In this document: piece by piece, positions 8,779-17,602 of the stretch
Position numbering within the stretch: the first letter of the stretch is position 1
Layout of the letters: each line of letters opens with the position of its first letter
NCBI RefSeq assembly: GCF_007859675.1
Contig: NZ_CP042305.1
Span: 3,844,001 to 3,908,000, forward strand
Direction of reading: 5' to 3'
Length of the DNA: 64,000 nucleotides
DNA from: Humibacter ginsenosidimutans
Lineage (GTDB): Bacteria; Actinomycetota; Actinomycetes; Actinomycetales; Microbacteriaceae
Notes under the pieces: generated by a model
Database searches by the model: none
Told to the model about the DNA's origin: nothing
The model's input: only the letters and a program-made list of their open reading frames with translations
Translations under genes and position numbers: made by a program

Positions 8779-9459
8779 GTGGCGAAACTGTACTTCCGGT
8801 TCGGGGCGATGAACAGCGGCAAGAGCACGGCGTTGCTGCAGGCCGCATACAACTACGAGGAGCGCGGCCACCGTGTGCTGCTTGCCAAGCCGGCGATCGA
8901 CACCAAGGGCGAGGCGGCCATCCTCTCCAGGCTCGGCGTGAAGCGGGTCGTCGACTTCACGATCGCGCCCGACGCGGATCTCTACCACCGGTTCCAGGTG
9001 CAGCGCGAGCGCACCGTCTCCCGATACGAGCGCGATGTCAGCTGCCTGCTCGTCGACGAGGCGCAGTTTCTCAGCGAGGCCCAGGTCGACGACCTGCTGC
9101 GCATCGCGATTCTGGAGGACATCCCGGTGCTGGCCTACGGCATCCGCACCGACTTCCAGACGGTCGCGTTCCCCGGCAGCAGACGGCTGCTCGAGGTGGC
9201 GCACAGCCTCGAAGAGCTGAAGACCATCTGCCGCTGCGGACGCAAGGCCATCTTCAACGCGCGCACCATCAACGGGGTGTTCGTCTTCGACGGGGACCAG
9301 GTGGCCATCGAAGACGGTGACGACGTCGTCTACGAGTCGCTGTGCGGCGCGTGCTACCTGCAGGAGAGCGGCGGGGTGCTCAACAACGGACGCCGGCACT
9401 GGCCGCTCGGCAGCTCTGCGGCCGCATACGCGAGCGAACCCGATCCCGACTTCACCTGA
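8779..9459 (+). CDS. tdk: Thymidine kinase
   Basis: 226 residues from the GTG at 8779. It phosphorylates thymidine to dTMP in the salvage pathway. It is the TK1/TdK type: P-loop GAMNSGKST near residues 9-17, the Walker B-like DEAQF at 93-97, the lasso segment with YGIRTDFQ, and paired zinc cysteines CRCG and CGAC. Length is slightly above the usual 190-210 residues because of a short C-terminal tail. The 8655-8778 leader contains a small GCTCGCT-G-AGCGAGC palindrome but no clear promoter. Confidence 0.92.
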   Translation: MAKLYFRFGAMNSGKSTALLQAAYNYEERGHRVLLAKPAIDTKGEAAILSRLGVKRVVDFTIAPDADLYHRFQVQRERTVSRYERDVSCLLVDEAQFLSEAQVDDLLRIAILEDIPVLAYGIRTDFQTVAFPGSRRLLEVAHSLEELKTICRCGRKAIFNARTINGVFVFDGDQVAIEDGDDVVYESLCGACYLQESGGVLNNGRRHWPLGSSAAAYASEPDPDFT

Positions 9460-9485
9460 CCCGCTCTCAAGCACCGTCTTGTTGC

Positions 9486-9541
9486 TCGGCTGTCCCTTGA
9501 GGTCGCTTTCCTGAGCGGAGGCGACACGAAGGGACAGCCGA
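9486..9541. repeat. Long interrupted inverted repeat downstream of tdk
   Basis: Perfect 13-base arms at 9486-9498 (TCGGCTGTCCCTT) and 9529-9541 enclose a second inner pair, GTCGC at 9502-9506 and GCGAC at 9521-9525. The RNA would form a long two-part hairpin, 26 bases after the tdk stop, suitable as a terminator. Its size and imperfect centre also resemble a dispersed palindromic repeat unit. Confidence 0.6.
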
Positions 9542-9616
9542 ACAGGGCATCCGGGGCCACGCTGCATGAGGTGCGCCGTGCGGGAATCCACGCGGCCGCT
9601 CAGCGTTGAACGTGAG

Positions 9617-10630
9617 GTGACCGAACTGCGCAAGGTGCCCCTCAACGTGCTCGACCTCGCCACCCGCGAGGCCGGCGCGAGCAACGCGGATGCCGTCGCC
9701 GGCAGCATCCGCCTCGCCCAGGTCGCCGAGTCGCTCGGCTTCCATCGCTTCTGGGTCGCCGAGCATCACGGGATGCCCGCTGTCGCCTCGAGCGCGCCCG
9801 CCGTGCTGATCGCGGGCATCGCGGCCCGCACAGAGCGCATCCGTGTCGGCAGCGGGGGAGTGATGCTGCCGAACCACGCGCCGCTCGTCGTCGCCGAGCA
9901 GTTCGGCACCCTGCGTGCCCTCTACGGAGACCGGATCGACCTCGGCATCGGCCGCGCGCCTGGCACCGACCCGGCGACGGCGTCCGCCCTTCGTCGCAGC
10001 ACGGATGCTCTCGGCGCCGAAGACTTTCCCCAGCAGCTTCTCGACCTGCTCGGCTTCTTCAGCGGCGGCTTCGGCCCGAACGACCCGATGGCCGGTCTGC
10101 GCGCCGTGCCCGGGCTCGGCGACGAGCCGCGGGTGTGGCTGCTCGGTTCCAGCGGATACAGCGCTCAGGTGGCGGCCGCCCTCGGACTGCCGTTCGCGTT
10201 CGCGCATCACTTCGCGGGTGAGCACACGGAAGAGGCGCTCGCGCTCTATCGCGAGAAGTTCCAGCCGAGCGCCGCGCTCGAGGCGCCGCACGCGATGATC
10301 GCGGTCACGGTGCTCGCCGCCGACGACCCCGACGAGGTGCACCGCCAGTCGCTGCCCGCGATGATCTCGTTCCTGCAGATGCGGCGGGGCCTCAAGCCGG
10401 AGCCCGTGACGGTCGAGGATGCCGTCGCCTACGAGTTCAGCAGGCTCGAGCTCGACTTCATCGCCCAGCGCACCGCCCGGCAGGCGTTCGGCACCCCCGA
10501 CGTCGTGCGCGACCGCCTCGCATCCCTGCTGGCGTCCACCTGCGCCGACGAGCTCATGCTCGCCTCCGGCGCGGCAGAGGCGGATGCCCGCGCCCGCTCC
10601 CTCGAGCTCACCGCGCAACTGTTCGCGTAG
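9617..10630 (+). CDS. Luciferase-like flavin-dependent oxidoreductase
   Basis: 337 residues from the GTG at 9617, chosen because family members begin just before a LxVLDLA strand; an ATG at 9566 would add 17 residues without homology. TIM-barrel class monooxygenase of the luciferase-like group (single-component, FMN or F420 using). Typical blocks are [43 protein letters not shown] and [20 protein letters not shown]. Substrate unknown. It stands alone between tdk and the convergent LysR gene. Confidence 0.8.
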   Translation: MTELRKVPLNVLDLATREAGASNADAVAGSIRLAQVAESLGFHRFWVAEHHGMPAVASSAPAVLIAGIAARTERIRVGSGGVMLPNHAPLVVAEQFGTLRALYGDRIDLGIGRAPGTDPATASALRRSTDALGAEDFPQQLLDLLGFFSGGFGPNDPMAGLRAVPGLGDEPRVWLLGSSGYSAQVAAALGLPFAFAHHFAGEHTEEALALYREKFQPSAALEAPHAMIAVTVLAADDPDEVHRQSLPAMISFLQMRRGLKPEPVTVEDAVAYEFSRLELDFIAQRTARQAFGTPDVVRDRLASLLASTCADELMLASGAAEADARARSLELTAQLFA

Positions 10631-10651
10631 TCGGCGGAGCTGCTGGTCCCC

Positions 10652-10761
10652 GCCGAGAGTGCCGCTTCCTTTTCCCGAGGGTGCGACTTCCTTCTCCCGA
10701 GAGTGCGGCTTCCCGCTCGGAGAAGTGCCTGTCTCTGCTCCCGAAAGTGCGAGTTCACGCT
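10652..10761. repeat. 22-bp tandem repeat, five units
   Basis: Five units in exact 22-base register start at 10652, 10674, 10696, 10718 and 10740. The best-conserved part is CCCGAGAGTGCGRCTTCC; the fourth unit is degenerate and a sixth (10762-10783) is barely recognisable. The array fills the gap between two convergent genes (stop at 10630 and stop at 10827). There are no unique spacers between copies, so it is not a CRISPR. Whether the unit occurs elsewhere in the genome cannot be seen here. Confidence 0.8.
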
Positions 10762-10826
10762 CTGCTCGAGGAATTCCCGCACCTTCGGCGTCGTGAAGTC
10801 GCACGTTCGTGTGGGGACCGTTCAGG

Positions 10827-11816
10827 TCAGTGACGCGAAGATCCGTCACGAACATTCTGATGGTCGTTCGGATGTCGGCGCTGGGCCGGAGACGTCTGGC
10901 TGAGATCGTCGCGCGCAACCTCGATGAGTCGTCGGGCGCCGTCGCTGAGCCTGTGATGGGCGCGATGGATCGCGGTGAGCGGCCGCAACAGCGGCGGGGC
11001 GTCGAGCACGACCATGAGCAGGCGGCCGAGCACGAGGTCATCGCGCACGGCGAGCCGGCTGAGCACGCCGGGCGCGACGCCGTCGGCGATGGCGGAGCGC
11101 ACCGCGGCCGTGCTGCCCAACTCGACTTCCGCCCGCGCGCTCAACGGTGGGTCGGCGGCGGCCAGGACATCCGCGAACGCGTCGCGGGTGCCGCTGCCGG
11201 GTTCGCGCATCACGAGCGGCGTTTCCGCAGCCTCCGCCAGGGTGACGGGGTCGGATCGGAACACCCAGGGATGCCGGGGAGCGGCGACCATCACCAGCTC
11301 GTCGTCGCCGAGGGGCTGGGTGACGACGTCTGCGGGCAGCCGTGGTGTCTCGATCAAACCCAACTCGTACCGCCCGTCACGAACGAGGGCGGTGCCTTCC
11401 GCGCTGTTGGCCACGCGGAAGTCCACGATGGTCGGCAGCATGCCCGCCGACTCCTCCACGCGACGCAGCCTCGTCAGCCATCCGGGCAGAAGACTCTCAG
11501 CGATCGTCTGGCTCGCCACAAGGCGCAGTCGGGTGGCAGTGGTCGCCGAGAGAGACCGTACCCCGGCCTCCATGCGATCGGCGGCCTCCAGCAGCTCGGC
11601 AGACCAGGCCAGAACCAGCGAACCGGCCTCCGTCGGGACCGTTCCGTGAATGCCACGCACCAGCAACCGAATGCCGGCAGTCGCCTCGAGGGTGCGCATC
11701 CGCGCCGATATCGCCTGCTGCGACCGGCCGAGCATTCGAGCAGCCCTGGCCATGCTCCCGAGTTCCACGACGGTTCGCAGAATGCGCAGCGCATCGAGAT
11801 CGGAAGAGACGGACAC
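10827..11816 (-). CDS. LysR-family regulator next to YeiH transporter
   Basis: 329 residues from a GTG at 11816. The N-terminal winged helix-turn-helix contains SMARAARMLGRSQQAISARM, and the C-terminal region is a periplasmic-binding-like effector domain (about 90-290) with EGTALVRDGRYELGLIETP and REPGSGTRDAF, the CysB/YeiE-like pattern. The gene is divergent from the yeiH-type transporter gene, the same arrangement as yeiE-yeiH in enterobacteria, so it probably controls that transporter and itself through the site at 11833-11849. The last 30 residues are a polar tail of no known role. Effector unknown. Confidence 0.85.
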   Translation of the reverse strand: MSVSSDLDALRILRTVVELGSMARAARMLGRSQQAISARMRTLEATAGIRLLVRGIHGTVPTEAGSLVLAWSAELLEAADRMEAGVRSLSATTATRLRLVASQTIAESLLPGWLTRLRRVEESAGMLPTIVDFRVANSAEGTALVRDGRYELGLIETPRLPADVVTQPLGDDELVMVAAPRHPWVFRSDPVTLAEAAETPLVMREPGSGTRDAFADVLAAADPPLSARAEVELGSTAAVRSAIADGVAPGVLSRLAVRDDLVLGRLLMVVLDAPPLLRPLTAIHRAHHRLSDGARRLIEVARDDLSQTSPAQRRHPNDHQNVRDGSSRH

Positions 11817-11832
11817 GACACTCCTGACGTCC

Positions 11833-11849
11833 TACAAATCGGCTTTGTA
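11833..11849. promoter_or_regulatory. Probable LysR binding site
   Basis: TACAAA-N5-TTTGTA is a perfect 6-base inverted repeat of the T-N11-A type favoured by LysR regulators. It lies 17 bases upstream of the LysR start and 55 bases before the YeiH start, where it could serve both divergent promoters. Confidence 0.6.
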
Positions 11850-11904
11850 CCCCACAAGTCTCCCCGAATTCCCGGGACATCTCCATTCCTGCAGAGTTGT
11901 CCAC

Positions 11905-12987
11905 GTGTCATCCGCGCCTGCAGCTCAGCCCTCCCGCGGCGTTCGCGCCCTGCGCATCATCCCCGGTCTCGCGCTCGCGCTCGCGCTCGCTGTCATCTCG
12001 ACGGTCATCGGTCGGTTCGTGCCGCTGGTCGGCAGCGCAGTGCCGGGCATCGTGCTCGGCGTGATCATCGGCATCCTGCTCAAACCGGCAGTGAGACTGA
12101 AGCCCGGCATCGCCTTCGCGAGCAAGTTCGTGCTTCAGCTCTCCGTCGTCATTCTCGGTACCCAGCTCTCGATCGGGGAGGTCGCCCACGTCGGTCTCGA
12201 GTCGCTTCCCGTGATGCTGGGAACCCTCGTGATCTGCCTTGCCGCGGCATGGCTGTTCGGAAGGATGCTCGGCGTGATCGGCGACGTGCGCACGCTGATC
12301 GGGGTCGGAACGGGCATCTGCGGAGCATCCGCGATCGCCGCGGTCGCCCCGGTGATCGGCGCAGTCAGTGCGGATGTCGCCTACGCCGTGTCCACGATCT
12401 TCTTGTTCAACATCACCGCAGTGATCGTCTTCCCGCTCGTCGGCCACGCGCTCGGAATGACGCAGCACGCGTTCGGACTGTTCGCGGGCACCGCGGTGAA
12501 CGACACGTCGTCCGTCGTCGCTGCCGCCTCCACCTACGGATCCGCTGCGGCGAATTACGCGGTCGTGGTCAAGCTCGTGCGTACGCTGATGATCATCCCC
12601 ATCAGCATCGTCCTCGCCGCTCTGGTCGGCCGCGGCGGCAAGGCACGCCGGCTGGTCGAGACCGCGGAGGAGTCCGCGCACGGACCCGCGCCCGTCCGCC
12701 TGTCGCCGTGGCGCGTGCTGCGGCTGATCCCGTGGTTCCTCGTCGGCTTCGTCGTGATGGCCCTCATCAACTCGACGGGTGTCATCCCCGCCGCGATCCA
12801 TCCGGCGCTCAACTCGGTCTCGATCTTCCTCATCGCCACGGCTCTGTCGGCCATCGGTCTCTCCACCGACATCGCGGCGCTGCGCCGTGCCGGCGCCCGA
12901 CCCCTGCTGCTCGGCGCGCTGCTCTGGATCACCGTCAGCGTCGCGAGCCTCGCCCTCCAATGGGCGACCCAGGGTGGGCAGCTCTAG
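11905..12987 (+). CDS. yeiH: YeiH-family putative sulfate/anion exporter
   Basis: 360 residues from the GTG at 11905; the frame is open further upstream but that part is antisense to the LysR gene. Integral membrane protein with about ten hydrophobic segments of the UPF0324/Cons_hypoth698 family. Conserved blocks are PGIVLGVIIGILLKP, VVILGTQLSIGEV, GVGTGICGASAIAAVAPVIGA and FGLFAGTAVNDTSSVVAA. Members are annotated as putative sulfate exporters, but transport has been shown for few of them; sulfite or sulfonate efflux is another possibility. Probably under control of the divergent LysR regulator. The 68-base gap to the convergent lacI gene has no clear terminator. Confidence 0.85.
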   Translation: MSSAPAAQPSRGVRALRIIPGLALALALAVISTVIGRFVPLVGSAVPGIVLGVIIGILLKPAVRLKPGIAFASKFVLQLSVVILGTQLSIGEVAHVGLESLPVMLGTLVICLAAAWLFGRMLGVIGDVRTLIGVGTGICGASAIAAVAPVIGAVSADVAYAVSTIFLFNITAVIVFPLVGHALGMTQHAFGLFAGTAVNDTSSVVAAASTYGSAAANYAVVVKLVRTLMIIPISIVLAALVGRGGKARRLVETAEESAHGPAPVRLSPWRVLRLIPWFLVGFVVMALINSTGVIPAAIHPALNSVSIFLIATALSAIGLSTDIAALRRAGARPLLLGALLWITVSVASLALQWATQGGQL

Positions 12988-13055
12988 CGCAGGGCGGGTC
13001 CGACGACCAGGCGGGGCGCACGTCCGCCGGCCTCGTTCGTCTTCGGCTTCGCGCT

Positions 13056-14072
13056 TCAGGTGGTGGAACGCACCACGAGCGTCGGCTCGTAGACGATCCG
13101 ACGATGCACGGGCTCGCTCGTGCTGACGAGCTCCTCGAGCAGACTGATCGCCGAGCGGCCGATCAGCTCGCTCGACTGACGGATCGAGGTGATCGGAACC
13201 ACCGCGTTCGAGGCGATCTCCAGATCGTCGTATCCGACGACGCGGATGTCGCGGAACACCTCCGTTCCGGCACCAGCGACGAGCGCATTGACGACACCGA
13301 CGGCAAGGGCGTCGTTGGGGGCGATGAGGCCGTCCGGTCGTTCGGACGGCGGCATCGCGAGGATCGCACGGCCGATGTTGACCCCCGCTGGAAGGCCGCG
13401 TCCCTCGGGAGGGATGCGGCGCAGCGCCATGCCCGGCGTCTCCTGAGCTTCGCGCTGGGCGCCGTTCCAGCGTTCGAGGACCTGAGCGGGATCGCCGTCC
13501 CATCCGATGAACGCGAGTCGGGTGCTTCCGCGTTCCCGAAGGTGTCGCACGGCGATGCGCCCTCCTGCGAAACCGTCGGAGGCGACGGACGAGACGTTGG
13601 CGTCGATCAGCGAAGGGGTGTCGACGAGAACGAACGGAACCTCGGCGTGTTCGGCGATGTCGAGAACGGCTCGTGGATCGGTGATGGGCGCCACGAGAAG
13701 CCCGCGAACCCGCTGCTGCAGGAATGACCGCACCAGGCCGACCTCTTTGCCGTGGTTGATGTCGCTGTTGCCGAGAAAGACGGAGAGGCCGCGCTCGGCG
13801 GCCTCGGCCTCAGCACCCCTGGCGAGGTCGGTGAAGAACGGGTACGACACGTCGGGAACGATCAGCCCCACTGAGCTGCTCACCCCGATGCGCAACTGCT
13901 GTGCGGCACGATTGGGGACGAAGCCGAGGTCGTCGATCGCCCGCTCCACTTTGCGACGCGTGCGTGCGCCGACGCGATCAGGTTTGTTGATGACGTTCGA
14001 AACGGTGGCAGTCGACACCCCGGCCGCACGAGCGACGTCGATGACGCGGACGGCTCCACGCGATTCATTCAT
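13056..14072 (-). CDS. LacI-family repressor of the sugar cluster
   Basis: 338 residues from the ATG at 14072, preceded by the ribosome site GGAGGA. The N-terminal helix-turn-helix and hinge read VIDVARAAGVSTATVSNVIN, and the rest (about 60-335) is the periplasmic-binding-like sugar-sensing domain with VGLIVPDVSYPFF, APNDALAVGV and VVGYDDLEIA. It is divergent from the 14229-20038 operon. Two LacI-type palindromes in the shared promoter region fit repression of both units. The effector is presumably the sugar imported by the adjacent ABC system. Confidence 0.88.
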   Translation of the reverse strand: MNESRGAVRVIDVARAAGVSTATVSNVINKPDRVGARTRRKVERAIDDLGFVPNRAAQQLRIGVSSSVGLIVPDVSYPFFTDLARGAEAEAAERGLSVFLGNSDINHGKEVGLVRSFLQQRVRGLLVAPITDPRAVLDIAEHAEVPFVLVDTPSLIDANVSSVASDGFAGGRIAVRHLRERGSTRLAFIGWDGDPAQVLERWNGAQREAQETPGMALRRIPPEGRGLPAGVNIGRAILAMPPSERPDGLIAPNDALAVGVVNALVAGAGTEVFRDIRVVGYDDLEIASNAVVPITSIRQSSELIGRSAISLLEELVSTSEPVHRRIVYEPTLVVRSTT

Positions 14073-14129
14073 CGAATCCGTCCTCCTCCGATCGCAGGTT
14101 CGCTGCTTGCTCGACCCTGGTCGCTGACA

Positions 14130-14145
14130 TGTTATCCGATTTACA
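14130..14145. promoter_or_regulatory. LacI-type operator 1
   Basis: TGTTATCCGATTTACA is a CG-centred imperfect palindrome of the LacI/GalR type, sharing TGTnA-nCG-nTnACA with the second site. It lies 58 bases upstream of the repressor start, so it could mediate autorepression and looping with operator 2, 69 bp away centre to centre. Confidence 0.6.
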
Positions 14146-14170
14146 GTTCGCGCCATACGAAAAAAGATGG

Positions 14171-14214
14171 TTGACAGACGCTCTCCGCATCCTCAAACTG
14201 TTAATCGTTTTACA
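14171..14214 (+). promoter_or_regulatory. Sugar operon promoter with LacI operator 2
   Basis: A perfect -35 TTGACA at 14171-14176 is followed after 17 bases by a weak -10 CAAACT at 14194-14199. The palindrome TGTTAATCGTTTTACA (14199-14214; symmetric at TGTnAAnCGnTTnACA) begins at the -10 and covers the expected start point, the classic place for steric repression. The ATG of the first gene is at 14229. Confidence 0.7.
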
Positions 14215-14228
14215 TGGAATGAGGATCG

Positions 14229-15179
14229 ATGACAGATCAGCTGGCCGATGTGCGGCACGAAGCCGAGCGTGTCGAGTTGGGGCGTACCGGGTTGCGCGTG
14301 TCGCGGCTCTGCCTCGGCACCGCGGGGTGGGCCGTCGGCCGGTCTCCCGAAGCGGACTCGATCGCCACCGGTATGCGGTTCGCCGAGGGTCCACTCAACT
14401 ATCTGGACACATCCAACAACTACGGCGACAGCGAGACGCGCATCGGCAAGGTGATCTCGATGCTCGGTGGTCGGCTTCCTGAGGGCACCGTTCTGCAGAC
14501 CAAGCTCGATCGGGACCCCGTCACCAACGACTTCTCCGCAGCGCGGATGCGCCGATCGCTCGAGCAGAGCCTCGAACGGCTGGGCATGGACCGCCTTCCG
14601 CTTCTGTTCCTTCACGATCCCGAGAACACGACATACGACTTCGCGATGTCGAAGGGCGGGCCCGTCGAGCAGCTCGTCGCCTTCAAAGACGAAGGGCTCG
14701 TCGATCACATCGGGATCTCCGGCGCGCCCGTCGACATGCTGACGCGCTTCGTCGACACCGGACTCTTCGACGCGCTCATCACGCACAGCAGGTACACGCT
14801 CGTCGACCGCTCCGCGGCCGGACTCATCGAGCACGCGAACGACCTGGGACTCGGTGTCCTCAACGCCGCCCCGATGGGGGGAGGAATCCTCTCCGTCTTC
14901 CCGCTCGCGTTCGACATGTACGGCTACCAGCGAGCATCCGCGACGGTTCGCGAAGCAGCGCAGGCGATGGGGGCACTTCTGCAGGAACGCGGAATTCCGC
15001 TCGCTGCCGCCGCCCTGCAATTCAGCCTGCGCAACCCGAGCATCCACTCGACGATCGTCGGCGCCCTGACGCCAGGCCAGCTCGACGGATTGCTCGAACT
15101 GGCCTCGCTCCCGATTCCCGACGACGTGTGGAGCCGGCTCGATGAGCTGGCTCCGGATCGGGCCACCTGGCTCAACTGA
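14229..15179 (+). CDS. Aldo/keto reductase (aldose 1-dehydrogenase-like)
   Basis: 316 residues. NAD(P)-dependent aldo/keto reductase closest in pattern to D-threo-aldose/L-fucose dehydrogenase and pyridoxal 4-dehydrogenase types: LGRTGLRVSRLCLGTAGW at the N-terminus, LDTSNNYGDSETRIG with the catalytic Asp and Tyr, QTKLDRD with the Lys, LLFLHDPE with the His, and STIVGALTPGQLDG near the C-terminal cofactor site. First gene of the LacI-controlled cluster, followed by an ABC sugar uptake system and an aldehyde dehydrogenase, so oxidation of an imported deoxy- or aldose sugar is likely. The exact sugar is not determinable. Confidence 0.82.
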   Translation: MTDQLADVRHEAERVELGRTGLRVSRLCLGTAGWAVGRSPEADSIATGMRFAEGPLNYLDTSNNYGDSETRIGKVISMLGGRLPEGTVLQTKLDRDPVTNDFSAARMRRSLEQSLERLGMDRLPLLFLHDPENTTYDFAMSKGGPVEQLVAFKDEGLVDHIGISGAPVDMLTRFVDTGLFDALITHSRYTLVDRSAAGLIEHANDLGLGVLNAAPMGGGILSVFPLAFDMYGYQRASATVREAAQAMGALLQERGIPLAAAALQFSLRNPSIHSTIVGALTPGQLDGLLELASLPIPDDVWSRLDELAPDRATWLN

Positions 15180-15219
15180 ACGTTCCGCCCCATACCGGCA
15201 ACTATCAAAGGAGATGACG

Positions 15220-16533
15220 ATGACTCGTAGAACGCGGTCCCTTCTGGGCGCCGTCGCGGCGGTCACCGTGGCGGCTGCGGCTCTGACCGGCTGCAGCTCG
15301 GGTAACAACAGTACGGATTCCGCCTCATCAGGCGGCGTCGTGCACCTGACATTCACCAACTGGGACAACGGCATGCAGACGTTGGTGAACACCTGGAACA
15401 AGGAGAACCCCAAGATCCAGGTCAAGCTGATCAAGCCTTCTGGCACCGGCTACACGCTCTACAACAAGCTGATCACCGACAATTCCGCGGGAACCAATCC
15501 CGACCTGACCGAGGTCGAATACCAGGCGCTGCCGATGATGGTCTCGAACAAGGTGGTCGTGCCGATTGACAAGTACGTCACGAACCTGTCGAACTTCAGC
15601 AAGTCGACGCTGTCGCAGGTGCAGTTCGAGGGCAAGACGTACGGTGTGCCGCAGAACGTGTGCCCGCTGGTGTTCTTCTATCGCAAGGACCTTCTCGCGA
15701 AGGACGGCATCACGACCCCGCCGGCGACCTGGGACGAGTTCGCCAAGGATGCCGCGATCGTGCACAAGGCGAACCCGAAGCAGTACCTGATGAACTTCGA
15801 CGCCTCGAGCCCCGAGTGGTTCGCAGGGCTCGCCCAGCAGGCCGGCGCGAACTGGTGGACGACCAGCGGCGACACCTGGTCGGTGAACATCGATGACGCC
15901 GCGACGCAGAAGGTCGCCTCCTACTGGCAGAACCTGCTCGACCAAGGCGTGATCGCGCCGGGGCCGAGCTGGTCGACGCAGTGGAACACCGACATGAACA
16001 GCGGCAACATCCTCGGATGGGTCTCCGGCCAGTGGGCGCCGAACCAGCTGCCGACCATCGCCCCCGACACGGCGGGCGATTGGGTGGCGGCTCCGGTTCC
16101 GGCCTGGACGGCCGGCGATCAGACCATCGGCACCTGGGGCGGTGAGGTCGAGGCGGTGACCGCCAACTCGAAGCATCCGGCAGAGGCGGCGAAGTTCGCG
16201 AACTGGATGAACAACACCAAGGAGGGCATCAACCTGCTCATCAAGAACGTGCAGGTGTTCCCGGCCGCTCAGAAGTACCAGTCGCTGCCCGCCCTGCAGA
16301 CGCCTCCGCCGTTCATGAAGAACCAGCCCGACTACAACACGCTGATGAAGCAGCTGGCCTCGAACGTTCGCGGATTCGACATCTGGGGACCGAACGCCAA
16401 CATCACGTTCAACAGCTACTCGGATGCCTTCGGCAAGGCCGTGCAGAACCACACGTCGTTCGTCGACGCGCTGAAGACCGTGCAGACAGACACCGTGAGC
16501 GACATGAAGAAGACCGGATACAAGGTCAAGTGA
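15220..16533 (+). CDS. ABC sugar transporter substrate-binding lipoprotein
   Basis: 437 residues from the ATG at 15220; an ATG at 15214 sits directly on the AAAGGAG ribosome site and is less likely. Signal peptide with lipobox LTGC and lipidated Cys25, then a Ser/Asn linker and a family 1 extracellular solute-binding fold (VHLTFTNWDNG, NPDLTEVEYQALP, GYTLYNKLI). It captures a carbohydrate outside the cell and hands it to the two permeases encoded next. A strong hairpin follows the gene and may keep its transcript level above that of the permeases. Confidence 0.88.
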   Translation: MTRRTRSLLGAVAAVTVAAAALTGCSSGNNSTDSASSGGVVHLTFTNWDNGMQTLVNTWNKENPKIQVKLIKPSGTGYTLYNKLITDNSAGTNPDLTEVEYQALPMMVSNKVVVPIDKYVTNLSNFSKSTLSQVQFEGKTYGVPQNVCPLVFFYRKDLLAKDGITTPPATWDEFAKDAAIVHKANPKQYLMNFDASSPEWFAGLAQQAGANWWTTSGDTWSVNIDDAATQKVASYWQNLLDQGVIAPGPSWSTQWNTDMNSGNILGWVSGQWAPNQLPTIAPDTAGDWVAAPVPAWTAGDQTIGTWGGEVEAVTANSKHPAEAAKFANWMNNTKEGINLLIKNVQVFPAAQKYQSLPALQTPPPFMKNQPDYNTLMKQLASNVRGFDIWGPNANITFNSYSDAFGKAVQNHTSFVDALKTVQTDTVSDMKKTGYKVK

Positions 16534-16538
16534 GGTGA

Positions 16539-16602
16539 CGGGGTGCGACGCCGTGCCATTGCGGCGTCGCACCCCGTTCCGCCGGCGGCAGGTCGGCGGA
16601 AC
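16539..16602 (+). terminator. Tandem hairpins between binding protein and permease genes
   Basis: The first hairpin has perfect 15-bp arms (16539-16553 and 16562-16576) with an 8-base loop; the second has 9-bp arms (16576-16584 and 16594-16602). They start five bases after the binding-protein stop. Such structures inside transporter operons act as partial terminators or protect the upstream mRNA, giving excess binding protein. Confidence 0.75.
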
Positions 16603-16669
16603 GTCGCCCTTCTCGCGCGGCGCCGACGACAATGGCGGCGCCGATTCCGTTACGACCCGAGGTACGACA

Positions 16670-17602
16670 ATGACGACGCTCAGATCCGAGACTGTGAAGC
16701 CTGTCGCGGTTGCCCCGCCTCGACGGCGCCGACACGGCAGCGTGCTGCCCGTGCTGCTCGTTGCGCCGGCGGTGCTGCTCCTCGTGCTCTTCACCTTCGC
16801 GCCCGCCGTGTACGCCTTCGTGCTCAGCGTGCTCAAGGTTCAGGTCACCGGCGGCCTGCTGGGCACATCGACCGCCCAGGTGTTCGCGGGATTCGAGAAC
16901 TACGTCGACACTCTGGCCGATCCGGAATTCTGGGACAGCCTCGGACGCATGCTCATCATCGCCGTGATCGGCGTGCCTGCCACACTCTTCTTCGCGACCC
17001 TCTTCGCACTCTGCCTCGACGCGAACAGGGCGCGGCTCACCGGCATCTGGCGACTGGCGATCTTCCTTCCCTACGCGGTCCCCGGCGTGATCGCGTCGCT
17101 GCTCTGGGGATTCCTCTACCTTCCTGCGACCAGCCCCATCGGCGGTCAGTTCATCGACTACTTCGGCAACACGGGCATCTTCTTCGCTGTCGCCAACGTG
17201 GCGACCTGGGGAGTCATCGGATTCAACATGGTCGTGCTCTTCACCGCCGTCAGGGCCATCCCGAAGGAGATCTTCGACGCCGCCCAGATCGACGGAGCGA
17301 GCGAGCTGCAGATCGCGTTGCGCATCAAGCTCCCGATGATCGCGCCCGCGCTCTCGATGGTGGCCCTGTTCAGTGTGATCGGTGCGCTGCAGCTCTTCAA
17401 CGAGCCGACGACGCTCAAACCCCTCACCAACGCCATCAGCTCGACCTGGGTGCCCCTCATGCGCGTCTACTCCGACGCGTTCGTCAACAACAACATCTAC
17501 GGCGGCGCGGCGAGCGCTTTCACCCTCCTGGTCATGACGGTCGCCGCCACGGTGCTCGTGAACGTGATCGGCAACCGCATCAGCAAGAGGAGTGCCCGAT
17601 GA
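16670..17602 (+). CDS. ABC sugar permease 1 (MalF type)
   Basis: 310 residues from the ATG at 16670. Six membrane segments after a basic N-terminus. The cytoplasmic EAA loop that contacts the ATPase reads EIFDAAQIDGASELQIALRI. MalF/UgpA-type permease of a carbohydrate importer. The stop overlaps the next permease start (ATGA). No ATP-binding gene is present in the cluster, so a shared MsiK/MalK-like ATPase encoded elsewhere is expected, as is usual for actinobacterial CUT1 systems. Confidence 0.88.
   Translation: MTTLRSETVKPVAVAPPRRRRHGSVLPVLLVAPAVLLLVLFTFAPAVYAFVLSVLKVQVTGGLLGTSTAQVFAGFENYVDTLADPEFWDSLGRMLIIAVIGVPATLFFATLFALCLDANRARLTGIWRLAIFLPYAVPGVIASLLWGFLYLPATSPIGGQFIDYFGNTGIFFAVANVATWGVIGFNMVVLFTAVRAIPKEIFDAAQIDGASELQIALRIKLPMIAPALSMVALFSVIGALQLFNEPTTLKPLTNAISSTWVPLMRVYSDAFVNNNIYGGAASAFTLLVMTVAATVLVNVIGNRISKRSAR

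Noticed and set aside
10652..10783. Possible CRISPR array
   Set aside because: The 22-base units abut each other with no spacers and drift in sequence; no cas genes are present.
10809..13727. 972-codon plus-strand open frame across the LysR and YeiH region
   Set aside because: It runs antisense to the LysR gene and in a wrong frame through YeiH; the long frame is a product of high GC content. Both real genes show clear family motifs.
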